Shown here: piece by piece, positions 17,627-25,367 of the stretch
Layout: each line of letters opens with the position of its first letter
How positions within the stretch are numbered: the first letter of the stretch is position 1
Source: Acetobacteraceae bacterium
GTDB taxonomy: Bacteria > Pseudomonadota > Alphaproteobacteria > Acetobacterales > Acetobacteraceae
Length of the DNA: 56,138 bases
Direction of reading: 5' to 3'
Assembly (NCBI GenBank): GCA_031291725.1
Contig: JARLIM010000008.1
Location: 1-56,138 of the forward strand
The notes under the pieces: model-generated
Databases searched by the model: none
The model's input: the letters and a program-made list of their open reading frames with translations, nothing else
What the model was told of the DNA's origin: nothing
Made by a program: the position numbers and the translations under genes

Positions 17627-18460
17627 ATGAAACTGCGGCGCGCAACTCTCTCTGTCCTGGTATTTTTTGCCCTCCTCGCCGGCATCGGCGCGGTGTGGCG
17701 GTTTGGCGACACGCCGGCGGTGGATGATGCGGTTGTCGAGGAAGGTCCGGTGCCGCTGCCGCCAGTGCCGCCGCGCATCGCCGAGGGCGGCGATTACGAC
17801 CTTTGCCTCAGCATGATCGCCGATGATCCGCAAAGTGCGGCCAATTTCGCAGAGAACTGGCAAGGCCATGGCGGCGGCGATCCGGCACTGCATTGTCAGG
17901 GGCTGGCAGCCGAAGCGTTGGGGGAGCCGGAAAAAGCGGCCGTCATTTTGGAATCCATCGCCAACACGGGACGCGGCACCCCGCTCAGCCGGGCGACAAT
18001 CTACGCGCAGGCAGCGCAATCGCGCATGGTCGCCGATGACGCCGCCCACGCCTTCACCGACGATTCGCTCGCCCTGGCCATCGATCCCGACAATGCCGAC
18101 ACGCTGCTCGACCGCGCGATGGCCGCCTTCATGATGGATCGCAACCAGAACGCGATTGACGACACCACCGCCGCTCTCGACATCGACCCCCGCCGCGCCG
18201 ATGGCTACACGCTGCGCGGCACTGCGTGGCGTCGGGTGGAACGCTGGGAATTGGCCCGCGACGACATCGACCGTGCCTTGCTGCTCGACCCCGATCTGCC
18301 GGACGCCCTGCTGGAACGTGGCATTCTGCGTCAGCATGCGCGTGACGCCCGTGGTGCGCGGGCGGATTGGGTGCGGGTGACACAATTATCCCCCGGCACA
18401 CCGCTGGCCGATCTGGCCGAACAGAATCTCGATCTGCTGGAAGCCGGGCCGCGACAATAG
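17627..18460 (+). CDS. TPR-repeat protein with N-terminal membrane anchor
   Basis: 277 residues from the ATG at 17627; a GTG two codons earlier is possible. A single hydrophobic segment at about 7-24 acts as a signal anchor, followed by a Pro-rich linker (about 35-50). Tandem tetratricopeptide units follow from about 100 to 260, for example Ala-Leu-Ala-Ile-Asp-Pro-Asp-Asn-Ala-Asp, Ala-Leu-Asp-Ile-Asp-Pro-Arg-Arg-Ala-Asp and Ala-Leu-Leu-Leu-Asp-Pro-Asp-Leu. It is likely a periplasmic protein-protein interaction scaffold. Two Cys residues lie before the repeats. No partner is evident. It faces the glycosidase-like gene with only two bases between stops. Confidence 0.8.
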   Translation: MKLRRATLSVLVFFALLAGIGAVWRFGDTPAVDDAVVEEGPVPLPPVPPRIAEGGDYDLCLSMIADDPQSAANFAENWQGHGGGDPALHCQGLAAEALGEPEKAAVILESIANTGRGTPLSRATIYAQAAQSRMVADDAAHAFTDDSLALAIDPDNADTLLDRAMAAFMMDRNQNAIDDTTAALDIDPRRADGYTLRGTAWRRVERWELARDDIDRALLLDPDLPDALLERGILRQHARDARGARADWVRVTQLSPGTPLADLAEQNLDLLEAGPRQ

Positions 18461-18462
18461 CG

Positions 18463-20268
18463 CTATCGCAATTCCACCACCGCAGGAATCACCGGATCGA
18501 GCGTGAGGCTGAAATGCATGCCACGCCCCAGATCAAGCGCCTGCTGCAACTCCGTGCCTTGCTTCGCTTGGCCAAGCGTGAGCACCACACGCTCCGACCC
18601 GCTGGCCACGTGTTTGCCGTCCAGATCGCGCTGAACCCCGGCCAACACCACATCGCCCTGCCGCCACAGCCGCACCGTCACGTCACGCACCGGATGACCG
18701 CTCGCGTCACGAACGGTGATCATCGGCACCACGCCCGCCTTGGCCAAAGCCGGGGTCAACGCGGTCTCCTGCGCCACGCCCAGCAAGGCGGGCTGCACAC
18801 GTCTGCGCAGATGACCATCAAACATCCCAGCCACCCCATCGGCCTGCACCACACCGCCACGCGCCACAAACTGCCGGATGGCGGCCACTTCCGCGTCGGA
18901 GAGCGCCAGTGCGCGTGGCAAAATCAGCAACCGTATCGTCTCCGGCACGCCCTGGGCCAGCATCTCCGGCGACAGATAGGTGGCGGGAATGCCCAGATGC
19001 GCCAAGCCGCTCGCCGCCCGGTCCAGCGCCACGCGCCAGGGTGTGTCGGCGTAATCGTCATCGACGCTGCGTTTGGTCCAGGAAGTCGTCTCGACCTTGC
19101 GGGCAAGCAGCCATTCGATGCGATAGCTCGGCATCGAGGCGAGGATGGCGACCTGGGCCTGCATCGGCTGGCTGGCGATAATCCGCGCCGGAACAGGACC
19201 ACGCAGGGCACGATAGGTGGGCCCATCGGCCAGCGCCCGGCTTTGCAGCACGCCCTCTGGCGAGGCGAAATTATCCTCGCCATCCCAGATCACATGCCCA
19301 CGCGCGCCCAACAGAACCTCATGCCACAGACGGTGATGTTCCTCCGGTGAGGCGTCGAAGCTGGTGGTGATCACGATCAGCCTGGGATTGATGGCGCGGG
19401 CAATTTCGATGTTGTGGCCGTATTCGTAGATCTCCATCAGATCGACGGCCTGTGCGAGCCGCGCGAAATCATAGCCGCCCCAGCCGGGAATCTGCGCGCC
19501 TTCAATGGCGGAGATTGCCTGCGGATCGGCGGCGTGCAGCGCGTCGGTGCCGGTACGCAGCGCTGTGGCGAAGGCGTCATCGGACCATTGTTTGAAATCG
19601 CCCCAGCCGGAGACATTGCCATCCGCCCGCGCAATCGCCGCATCGGTCAGTATGGGCTGCACAGCTTCCCAACTGGCGAAATCGCTGCCCCATTGCGCGT
19701 TCAATGCGGCCAGTGAGGTGTAATGCACCTGCAACCAGCGGCGGAAATCCGCCAAAGCGGGCGGCGAGATGTCGAAATCCCACGCCCAGCCGGTCTCGGC
19801 AATCCCGGTCTCGTCGCCCAAATTATAGAACAGCGGCCGATCATCGCGCATCCGAGCGACCACATCGGCCAGCCGCGCTTGCAATATGTGCATCGTCGCC
19901 GGATCGGCCAAGCTCGGATCGCGCATGAACACTGAAGGGTCCGCCGGATTGCGGGCATAGGCGGCACGCACGGCGGTGAAGCGGGCGCTGGAACTGGCCA
20001 TGTGGTAGGGTGAGAATATATCGGTGGCGATGTTTTCCAGATATATCCGGCTCCCCGCCAGCCGCAGCGCCGCCGCACGATCCGCATCGATCACCCCGGA
20101 TTTGGCGAACAGCATCGCCGCATCGATGCCGATGCCCTGCAAGGCCCGCATCGCACGGGGCGTGTGCGGCTGCCACATGGCGATGTGATACGCATCCCAC
20201 GCCCCCTCCGCCCACGCGGCTGGGGCTAGAAGCAAAGCGCAGAGGCAGCCGGTCAACAGACGGATCAT
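18463..20268 (-). CDS. Exported glycoside hydrolase, beta-galactosidase (GH42)-like
   Basis: From the ATG at 20268 the 601-residue product begins with a signal peptide (hydrophobic core and cleavage after Ala-Trp-Ala near residue 20). The first 390 residues look like a TIM barrel, with Tyr-Asn-Leu-Gly-Asp-Glu-Thr-Gly and a later Met-Glu-Ile-Tyr-Glu-Tyr-Gly as candidate acid/base and nucleophile positions. Next comes a trimerisation/amidotransferase-like domain (Leu-Ile-Leu-Pro-Arg-Ala-Leu-Ala-Leu-Ser-Asp...Phe-Val-Ala-Arg-Gly-Gly). The order resembles GH42, but the classic Asn-Glu pair is not clear. Exported location is unusual for GH42, so the substrate remains open. The longer frame upstream to 20388 is discarded because the signal peptide starts at the ATG. 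Confidence 0.68.
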   Translation of the reverse strand: MIRLLTGCLCALLLAPAAWAEGAWDAYHIAMWQPHTPRAMRALQGIGIDAAMLFAKSGVIDADRAAALRLAGSRIYLENIATDIFSPYHMASSSARFTAVRAAYARNPADPSVFMRDPSLADPATMHILQARLADVVARMRDDRPLFYNLGDETGIAETGWAWDFDISPPALADFRRWLQVHYTSLAALNAQWGSDFASWEAVQPILTDAAIARADGNVSGWGDFKQWSDDAFATALRTGTDALHAADPQAISAIEGAQIPGWGGYDFARLAQAVDLMEIYEYGHNIEIARAINPRLIVITTSFDASPEEHHRLWHEVLLGARGHVIWDGEDNFASPEGVLQSRALADGPTYRALRGPVPARIIASQPMQAQVAILASMPSYRIEWLLARKVETTSWTKRSVDDDYADTPWRVALDRAASGLAHLGIPATYLSPEMLAQGVPETIRLLILPRALALSDAEVAAIRQFVARGGVVQADGVAGMFDGHLRRRVQPALLGVAQETALTPALAKAGVVPMITVRDASGHPVRDVTVRLWRQGDVVLAGVQRDLDGKHVASGSERVVLTLGQAKQGTELQQALDLGRGMHFSLTLDPVIPAVVELR

Positions 20269-20487
20269 AGCCCCTGCATAATCCAACCCTGCGCCGCACA
20301 CCACGCAGCAGAATCGCCGCACATTCTGACCATTCGGTGAATTTTCGCTGCACCGCACAAAATTTGTCATGCCGCAAGGTGGAGTCACACTTCATCAATC
20401 ATGGTGCGCCATGATGAGATGCCGCATCATCGCATCCTGGCGACCGCCACCCGATTTTTTGCCGCATGTTGCATTGGGAGACCGGAC

Positions 20488-21903
20488 ATGGAATCGACGA
20501 ACGAGCAACCGGAATGGATTGAAAATCAGATATTTGACGACATCCAGATCGGTGCCACCGCCTCCGTCATGCGCGAATTGACCGAGGATGACATTGCGCT
20601 CTTCGCCATCGTCTCCGGCGACGTCAACCCCGCCCATCTCGACCCAGAATACGCCGCCACCGATTTGTTCCACCGCATCATCGCGCATGGCATGTGGGGC
20701 GGCGGGCTGATCTCGGCGGTGCTGGGCACCAAGCTGCCAGGGCCGGGGACGATCTATCTGTCGCAGGATCTGCATTTCCGCGCCCCAGTTGGCATCGGCG
20801 ACACCATCACCGCCACCGTCACCGTGCAGGAGAAGAACGACCACAAACGCAGTGTGGTGCTCGACTGTATCTGCACCAATCAGGACGGCACAGCAGTGAT
20901 CACCGGGCAGGCCGTGGTGAAGGCCCCCGACACCCATCAACGCCTGCGTCGCTTGTCGCTGCCGGATGTTCGGCTGCAACGCCATGCCCGCTTCATCCCC
21001 ATCATCGAACAGGCTCGCACGCTGGGGCCGGTGACGATGGCTGTGGCGCATCCCTGCGATCCGGCATCGATGTCGGCGGTGGGGGAGCTGATGTCACTTG
21101 GCATGATCACCCCCATTCTGGTTGGCCCACGTGCCAAAATTCAAGCCGCAGCGGAATCGGTGGGGTTCGACCTCTCGCGCTGTCGCGTCGTCGAGGTCGC
21201 CCATAGCCACGCGGCCGCCGCCGAGGCCGTCGCCTTGGTGCGGCGGGGGGAAGCTGCCTTGCTGATGAAAGGCTCGCTGCACACCGACGAACTGATGCAT
21301 GAAGTCGTCGCCACCCTCACCGGACTGCGCACCGACCGGCGGCTGTCGCATGTCTATACGATGGACGTGCCAAGTTACGATCGCTTGCTGCTGGTCACGG
21401 ATGCGGCGATCAACATCGCCCCCACGCTGGAGGAGAAGGCCGACATCATCCGCAACGCCATCGATGTGGCGCATGTGCTCGGCGTGACGTTGCCGAAAGT
21501 GGCGGTGCTGTCGGCGGTCGAGACGGTCAACCCGGCTTTGCGCTCCTCCATCGAGGCGGCGGCCTTGGCGAAGATGAGCGAGCGTGGGCAGATCATGGGC
21601 GGCATCGTCGATGGCCCGCTGGCGTTCGACAATGCGGTCAGCCTGGAAGCCGCCGCCCAAAAGGGCATTGTCTCGCAAGTGGCGGGGATGGCCGATATTT
21701 TGGTGGTGCCGGATCTGGAAACCGGCAACATGGTCGCCAAGCAGCTCTCCTTCCTGGCCGGCGCCGATGCTGCAGGCGTGGTGGTGGGGGCGCGCGTGCC
21801 GATCATCCTAACCAGCCGGGCTGACAGCCAACGCACCCGCATCGCCTCCTGCGCTGTCGCCCGACTGATGGTGCAAGCCCTGATCGCGGAGCGCACCGCA
21901 TGA
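20488..21903 (+). CDS. MaoC-like hydratase fused to phosphate acetyl/butyryltransferase
   Basis: 471 residues from the ATG at 20488 (GGGAG upstream). Residues 1-150 are a hot-dog MaoC dehydratase domain: Asp-Val-Asn-Pro-Ala-His-Leu-Asp near 47-54 carries the catalytic Asp and His, followed by Ala-His-Gly-Met-Trp. Residues about 165-471 are a phosphotransacetylase domain with Pro-Ile-Leu-Val-Gly-Pro, Leu-Met-Lys-Gly-Ser-Leu-His-Thr-Asp-Glu-Leu and Gly-Gly-Ile-Val-Asp-Gly-Pro-Leu-Ala-Phe-Asp-Asn-Ala. It should convert an acyl-CoA to acyl phosphate, handing it to the acetate kinase encoded next with a four-base overlap. This fusion is a known family annotated as bifunctional enoyl-CoA hydratase/phosphate acetyltransferase. 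Confidence 0.92.
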   Translation: MESTNEQPEWIENQIFDDIQIGATASVMRELTEDDIALFAIVSGDVNPAHLDPEYAATDLFHRIIAHGMWGGGLISAVLGTKLPGPGTIYLSQDLHFRAPVGIGDTITATVTVQEKNDHKRSVVLDCICTNQDGTAVITGQAVVKAPDTHQRLRRLSLPDVRLQRHARFIPIIEQARTLGPVTMAVAHPCDPASMSAVGELMSLGMITPILVGPRAKIQAAAESVGFDLSRCRVVEVAHSHAAAAEAVALVRRGEAALLMKGSLHTDELMHEVVATLTGLRTDRRLSHVYTMDVPSYDRLLLVTDAAINIAPTLEEKADIIRNAIDVAHVLGVTLPKVAVLSAVETVNPALRSSIEAAALAKMSERGQIMGGIVDGPLAFDNAVSLEAAAQKGIVSQVAGMADILVVPDLETGNMVAKQLSFLAGADAAGVVVGARVPIILTSRADSQRTRIASCAVARLMVQALIAERTA

Positions 21904-23087
21904 GCCTCAATGCGGCTTTGGTGCTCAATGCCGGATCATCCAGCCTAAAATTCGCCCTCTTTCGGCTGGCGGGCGGCAAGAAGCTGGTGCAGGGACAGGT
22001 TGAGGGCATCGGTGTGCATCCGCATTTTGTCGCCTTCGATGCCGGCCACGCCAAGATCGACGAATGGCAGCATGCGGGTGCCGCAGAATCGCATGAAGCA
22101 CTGCTCGAACAATTGCTCGCCTGGGTCGATGCGCATCTTGCGGCGGCGCGGCTGGTTTGTGTCGGTCATCGGGTGGTGCATGGCGGGGCGGAATTCTCGG
22201 CCCCGGTGCGGATCACAACGGAGATACTGGCCAAGCTAGAGACGCTCATTCCACTGGCCCCATTGCATGAGCCGCACAATCTCGCCCCGATCCGTGCGAT
22301 CACGGCCATTCGCCCGGAACTGCCACAGATAGCCTGCTTCGACACCGGCTTCCACGCCACCTTGCCCCATCTCGCCACGCAATTTGCCCTGCCGCGGGAG
22401 ATCACCGCGCAAGGCGTGCGGCGCTATGGGTTTCACGGCCTGTCGTTCGATCATATCGCGCATCTGCTGCAAACCACCGAACCCACCTTGTTCGCCAGCC
22501 GGGTGATCGTGGCGCATCTGGGCAATGGGGCGAGCCTGTGCGCGATGCAAGGCGGGCGCAGCGTGGATGTCACCACCGGCTTTTCCGCACTCGACGGTTT
22601 GATGATGGGCACACGCTGCGGCAGCATCGACCCAGGTGTGCTGCTCTATCTGATGCAGCATTGCGGCATGAACGCGGCCGCCATTGAAGACCTGCTCTAC
22701 AAACATTCCGGCCTGCTCGGCGTCAGCGGCCTGTCCTTCGATCTGCGCGAACTCCATGGCACCCCAGCAGGCGAGGCGGCGATTGATCTGTTCGTCTATC
22801 GCGCCGCCCGCGAAGCCGCAGCCCTGATCGGCTCGCTCGGCGGGCTGGACGCGCTGATCTTCACCGCGGGCATCGGCGAACACGATGCCGTCGTGCGCGC
22901 TGCCATCTGCGCCCGGCTGGCCTGGATCGGCGTGCAGATCGACGCCGAGGCCAACGCCGCCCAGGCACGCGACATCACCGCCCAGGGCAGCCGCCTGCGC
23001 GTGCTGGTCATCCCGGCCGATGAAGAAGCCGCCATTCTGCGACACATGCGCGAGGTGTTGTCGTCAACGCTGCGAGCATCACCCTGA
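21900..23087 (+). CDS. ackA: Acetate kinase
   Basis: Transfers phosphate from acetyl phosphate to ADP, giving ATP and acetate. The 395-residue product has Val-Leu-Asn-Ala-Gly-Ser-Ser-Ser-Leu-Lys-Phe (residues 8-18), Gly-His-Arg-Val-Val-His-Gly-Gly, Phe-Asp-Thr-Gly-Phe-His, Tyr-Gly-Phe-His-Gly-Leu-Ser, His-Leu-Gly-Asn-Gly-Ala-Ser-Leu-Cys-Ala, and Thr-Ala-Gly-Ile-Gly-Glu-His. All are ASKHA acetate kinase signatures. The start overlaps the phosphotransacetylase fusion (ATGA), so the acyl-CoA to acetate route is one coupled unit. Confidence 0.97.
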   Translation: MSLNAALVLNAGSSSLKFALFRLAGGKKLVQGQVEGIGVHPHFVAFDAGHAKIDEWQHAGAAESHEALLEQLLAWVDAHLAAARLVCVGHRVVHGGAEFSAPVRITTEILAKLETLIPLAPLHEPHNLAPIRAITAIRPELPQIACFDTGFHATLPHLATQFALPREITAQGVRRYGFHGLSFDHIAHLLQTTEPTLFASRVIVAHLGNGASLCAMQGGRSVDVTTGFSALDGLMMGTRCGSIDPGVLLYLMQHCGMNAAAIEDLLYKHSGLLGVSGLSFDLRELHGTPAGEAAIDLFVYRAAREAAALIGSLGGLDALIFTAGIGEHDAVVRAAICARLAWIGVQIDAEANAAQARDITAQGSRLRVLVIPADEEAAILRHMREVLSSTLRASP

Positions 23088-23130
23088 CCGGCAGCTTTGG
23101 CGGCAGCACCTGCTTGCATAACAGGCAGGA

Positions 23131-23144
23131 TTGACGCCGATCAA
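23131..23144 (+). promoter_or_regulatory. FNR/FixK-type box upstream of CBS-BON gene
   Basis: TTGACGCCGATCAA matches the TTGAT-N4-ATCAA consensus at nine of ten positions. Its centre is about 103 bases before the start codon. A CACAAT hexamer at 23166-23171 is placed as a -10 element for class II activation. The FNR-type regulator is encoded 0.8 kb away. Confidence 0.75.
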
Positions 23145-23240
23145 TGAATTGCTGCGCAAACTCCGCACAATGAGGTCAAGATCGGGCAGCCCCCTCGGGG
23201 TGCGAGAGGGCGGTTCGTTAGACGAAACAGGAGAGACGTA

Positions 23241-23945
23241 ATGCAAGCTCAAGACATCATGGCGCGTGACGTGCTGACGGTGATGCCGTCAACACAGATC
23301 GAAGTTGCCTTGGACCTGATGCTGCAACGGAAGGTGAGTGGGCTTCCGGTCCTGAACCAAGATGGCACGTTGGTGGGCATTCTCACGGAGGGGGACCTGC
23401 TGCGCCGAACAGAAACCGGCACGGGCGATCGCCACCGCTCGCGCCTGCTGACGTTTTTGATTGGGCCGGGCAAGGAAGCCGACGAATTCGTGCATTCCAA
23501 CAGCCGGTTGGTCGCCGATCTGATGACACCCAGCGTGCTGTCAGTCGCTGAGACCGCGCCACTCGATCAGGTGGTGGCGCTGATGGAAAAGAAGCGCATC
23601 CGCCGCGTGCCGGTGGTGCGCGACGGTAAGCTGGTAGGCATCATCAGCCGCGCCGACCTGCTGCGCGCCTTGGCGCAGAAGCTGGCTGGCGAGACGCAGG
23701 TGCCGACCACCGATGCCGGTATCGAGAAAGCGTTGTTCGACAAGCTTGCCGGGTCAAGCTGGAGTGCCGCGTCCAATGTGGGCGTCACGGTGAAAGAAGG
23801 CGTCGTGACGCTCAATGGCTTTGTCTACGACGAACGTGCCCGCGCAGCTCTGCGTGTGGCGGCCGAAAACACGCCCGGCGTGACGGGCGTGGTGGATCAA
23901 CTGGTCTGGATCGATCTCACCACCGGCATGACGGTGATGGGATAG
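23241..23945 (+). CDS. CBS-pair protein with C-terminal BON domain
   Basis: 234 residues, ATG with AGGAGAGACGTA upstream. Two CBS motifs (about 1-60 and 90-150), with Val-Ser-Gly-Leu-Pro-Val and Arg-Arg-Val-Pro-Val-Val cores, probably bind an adenine nucleotide. Residues about 160-225 form a BON domain (Val-Thr-Val-Lys-Glu-Gly-Val-Val-Thr-Leu-Asn-Gly-Phe-Val). No signal peptide is present, so it works in the cytoplasm. CBS-BON proteins recur in stress and hypoxia regulons. The FNR-type box upstream and the adjacent Fnr gene support oxygen control. Its molecular target is unknown. Confidence 0.9.
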   Translation: MQAQDIMARDVLTVMPSTQIEVALDLMLQRKVSGLPVLNQDGTLVGILTEGDLLRRTETGTGDRHRSRLLTFLIGPGKEADEFVHSNSRLVADLMTPSVLSVAETAPLDQVVALMEKKRIRRVPVVRDGKLVGIISRADLLRALAQKLAGETQVPTTDAGIEKALFDKLAGSSWSAASNVGVTVKEGVVTLNGFVYDERARAALRVAAENTPGVTGVVDQLVWIDLTTGMTVMG

Positions 23946-23955
23946 ATCCAGACGC

Positions 23956-24714
23956 TTAAACGAAAGAGGCGGTGTGGCTGTCTTGACCGGCAGCCACGTC
24001 GAGCAGCCAATGAGGATCGAGGAGTTCAACCTCGTCGCGCGACGGCAATGCAATCTTCCCCTCGCTCTTGAAGCGGGTGAGGGTACGGCTGACCGTCTCG
24101 ATGGTGAGGCCCAGGTAATCCGCGATCTCGGCGCGCGTCATCGGCAGGCTGATGCGGTCCGACAATTTGCCACACGCCGACGATTCGCCGTGCCGCGTTG
24201 CCAGGAAGCTCGCCACCCGCTCTCGCGCCGTTTTGCGTCCCAGCAGCAACATCTGCTCCTGAGCAGCGACAAGTTCGTTGCAGGCGGTCTCAAGCAGGCG
24301 TTTTTCCAGCGCCGGGAAATCGTCCAGCAGCGTGCGCAGCTTGGGGCGCGAGAAACGGCAAAGCTCAATCGGCTCAATCGCCTCTGCGGTGAAGGCATAT
24401 GTCTCCGACACCGCCAGACCCAAGAAGTGCCCCGAGCCCGCAAAGCCGGTGATCTGCTGACGACCGTCCGGGAGCATCTTGTAGAGCTTCACGGTGCCGG
24501 ACGTGATGTTGAAAAAATCGATGGCCGGGCGGCCCTCCTCAATGAACACTTGGCCACGCTCCAGCTTGCGCGGATTCGCCACGGCAGCCAGCCGTTCGAG
24601 ATCGCGTTCACCGATCGCGTTGCACACGCTTCTATGACGGGCATCGCACTCGATACAGTGCGAGGCCGAGCTTGGCTTTGCGACAATAACCGGTCGCGAA
24701 CTCAGAGTGTTCAT
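23956..24714 (-). CDS. FNR-type oxygen-sensing transcription regulator
   Basis: Crp/Fnr family, 252 residues. The N-terminus carries Cys20, Cys23 and Cys31, and the core carries Cys119 (Glu-Leu-Cys-Arg-Phe-Ser). This is the four-cysteine pattern of [4Fe-4S] FNR/FnrL proteins, so it should sense oxygen. A cyclic-nucleotide-binding-like beta roll (about 50-125) is followed by a dimer helix and a helix-turn-helix with Glu-Thr-Val-Ser-Arg (206-210). The Glu and Ser-Arg positions are those that read TTGAT half-sites. A perfect FNR box lies 101 bases upstream of its start, suggesting autoregulation. It is convergent with the CBS-BON gene. Confidence 0.93.
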   Translation of the reverse strand: MNTLSSRPVIVAKPSSASHCIECDARHRSVCNAIGERDLERLAAVANPRKLERGQVFIEEGRPAIDFFNITSGTVKLYKMLPDGRQQITGFAGSGHFLGLAVSETYAFTAEAIEPIELCRFSRPKLRTLLDDFPALEKRLLETACNELVAAQEQMLLLGRKTARERVASFLATRHGESSACGKLSDRISLPMTRAEIADYLGLTIETVSRTLTRFKSEGKIALPSRDEVELLDPHWLLDVAAGQDSHTASFV

Positions 24715-24814
24715 CCACCCTCCCCGGGGGAGTGCGCACGATCGCGCCTACTCCAGCACTTTAAACCCATCCCCGCGCAAAAAGCGTGTAAAAAATATGG
24801 GACGGAGGGTTTCC

Positions 24815-24828
24815 TTGATTCAAATCAA
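24815..24828. promoter_or_regulatory. Perfect FNR/FixK box in divergent region
   Basis: TTGATTCAAATCAA is an exact match to TTGAT-N4-ATCAA. It lies between the regulator gene (minus, start 24714) and the gene at 24864 (plus). On the plus strand TATGGT (24850-24855) is placed as a -10 element about 30 bases from the box centre. On the minus strand a TATTTT near 24791-24797 could serve the regulator. It may control both directions. Confidence 0.82.
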
Positions 24829-24863
24829 ATTGTCGTTCCATGCATTCGGTATGGTTACGAACA

Positions 24864-25367
24864 ATGACCGGTCTGACGCTCCTCCCTGATCTGATAGTGG
24901 AGCCGTTCAATCGTGCGGATGTTAGGGTGCTGTTTCCGTTGATGCGGTTGGCAGAGCCGGATATTGATCTGCCGCGTTGGATGGCGTTCGCCACCAAGCT
25001 GACTCGCCGCCGTGACGGTAAGGCGGGGATTCTTGTTGCCCGACGCAGCGTCCGGCGCTTTCCCTGCGGTGCGGTCAGTTACCGCCTGCTGGACGATCTG
25101 CGGCATGGCAGCGTGCTGCTTGCCGAACATTTCGTTGCCGCCGACCCGATTGATCCGCAATCCGTGCTGCGCGCGTTATCAAGCCAATTGGACATTGTTG
25201 CGCGTGACCTGGGCTGTCCTGCCGTTCGCGTGCTGTCACCCGATGGCCGCACCACCGTTGAACTGCGCCGCGCAGGCCATGAGGGCGCAGGCATGGTGAT
25301 GTCGAAAATCCTGCCGCCGCCACAGAAAGAATACGCGGCTTTCGAAGTCGCTCAACTGCCGCGATAG
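24864..25367 (+). CDS. Hypothetical protein, weakly acetyltransferase-like
   Basis: 167 residues from the ATG at 24864; an ATG eight codons earlier lies within 12 bases of the FNR box and is less likely. The protein has no signal peptide or membrane segment. Segments such as Gly-Ile-Leu-Val-Ala-Arg-Arg-Ser, Cys-Gly-Ala-Val-Ser-Tyr-Arg-Leu-Leu and Leu-Leu-Ala-Glu-His-Phe-Val-Ala alternate like the strands of a GNAT fold, but no acetyl-CoA loop is clear, so I do not assign a function. Its expression is probably oxygen-linked, from the box 36 bases upstream. The 3' end overlaps the convergent purine fusion gene by 16 bases. Confidence 0.72.
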   Translation: MTGLTLLPDLIVEPFNRADVRVLFPLMRLAEPDIDLPRWMAFATKLTRRRDGKAGILVARRSVRRFPCGAVSYRLLDDLRHGSVLLAEHFVAADPIDPQSVLRALSSQLDIVARDLGCPAVRVLSPDGRTTVELRRAGHEGAGMVMSKILPPPQKEYAAFEVAQLPR

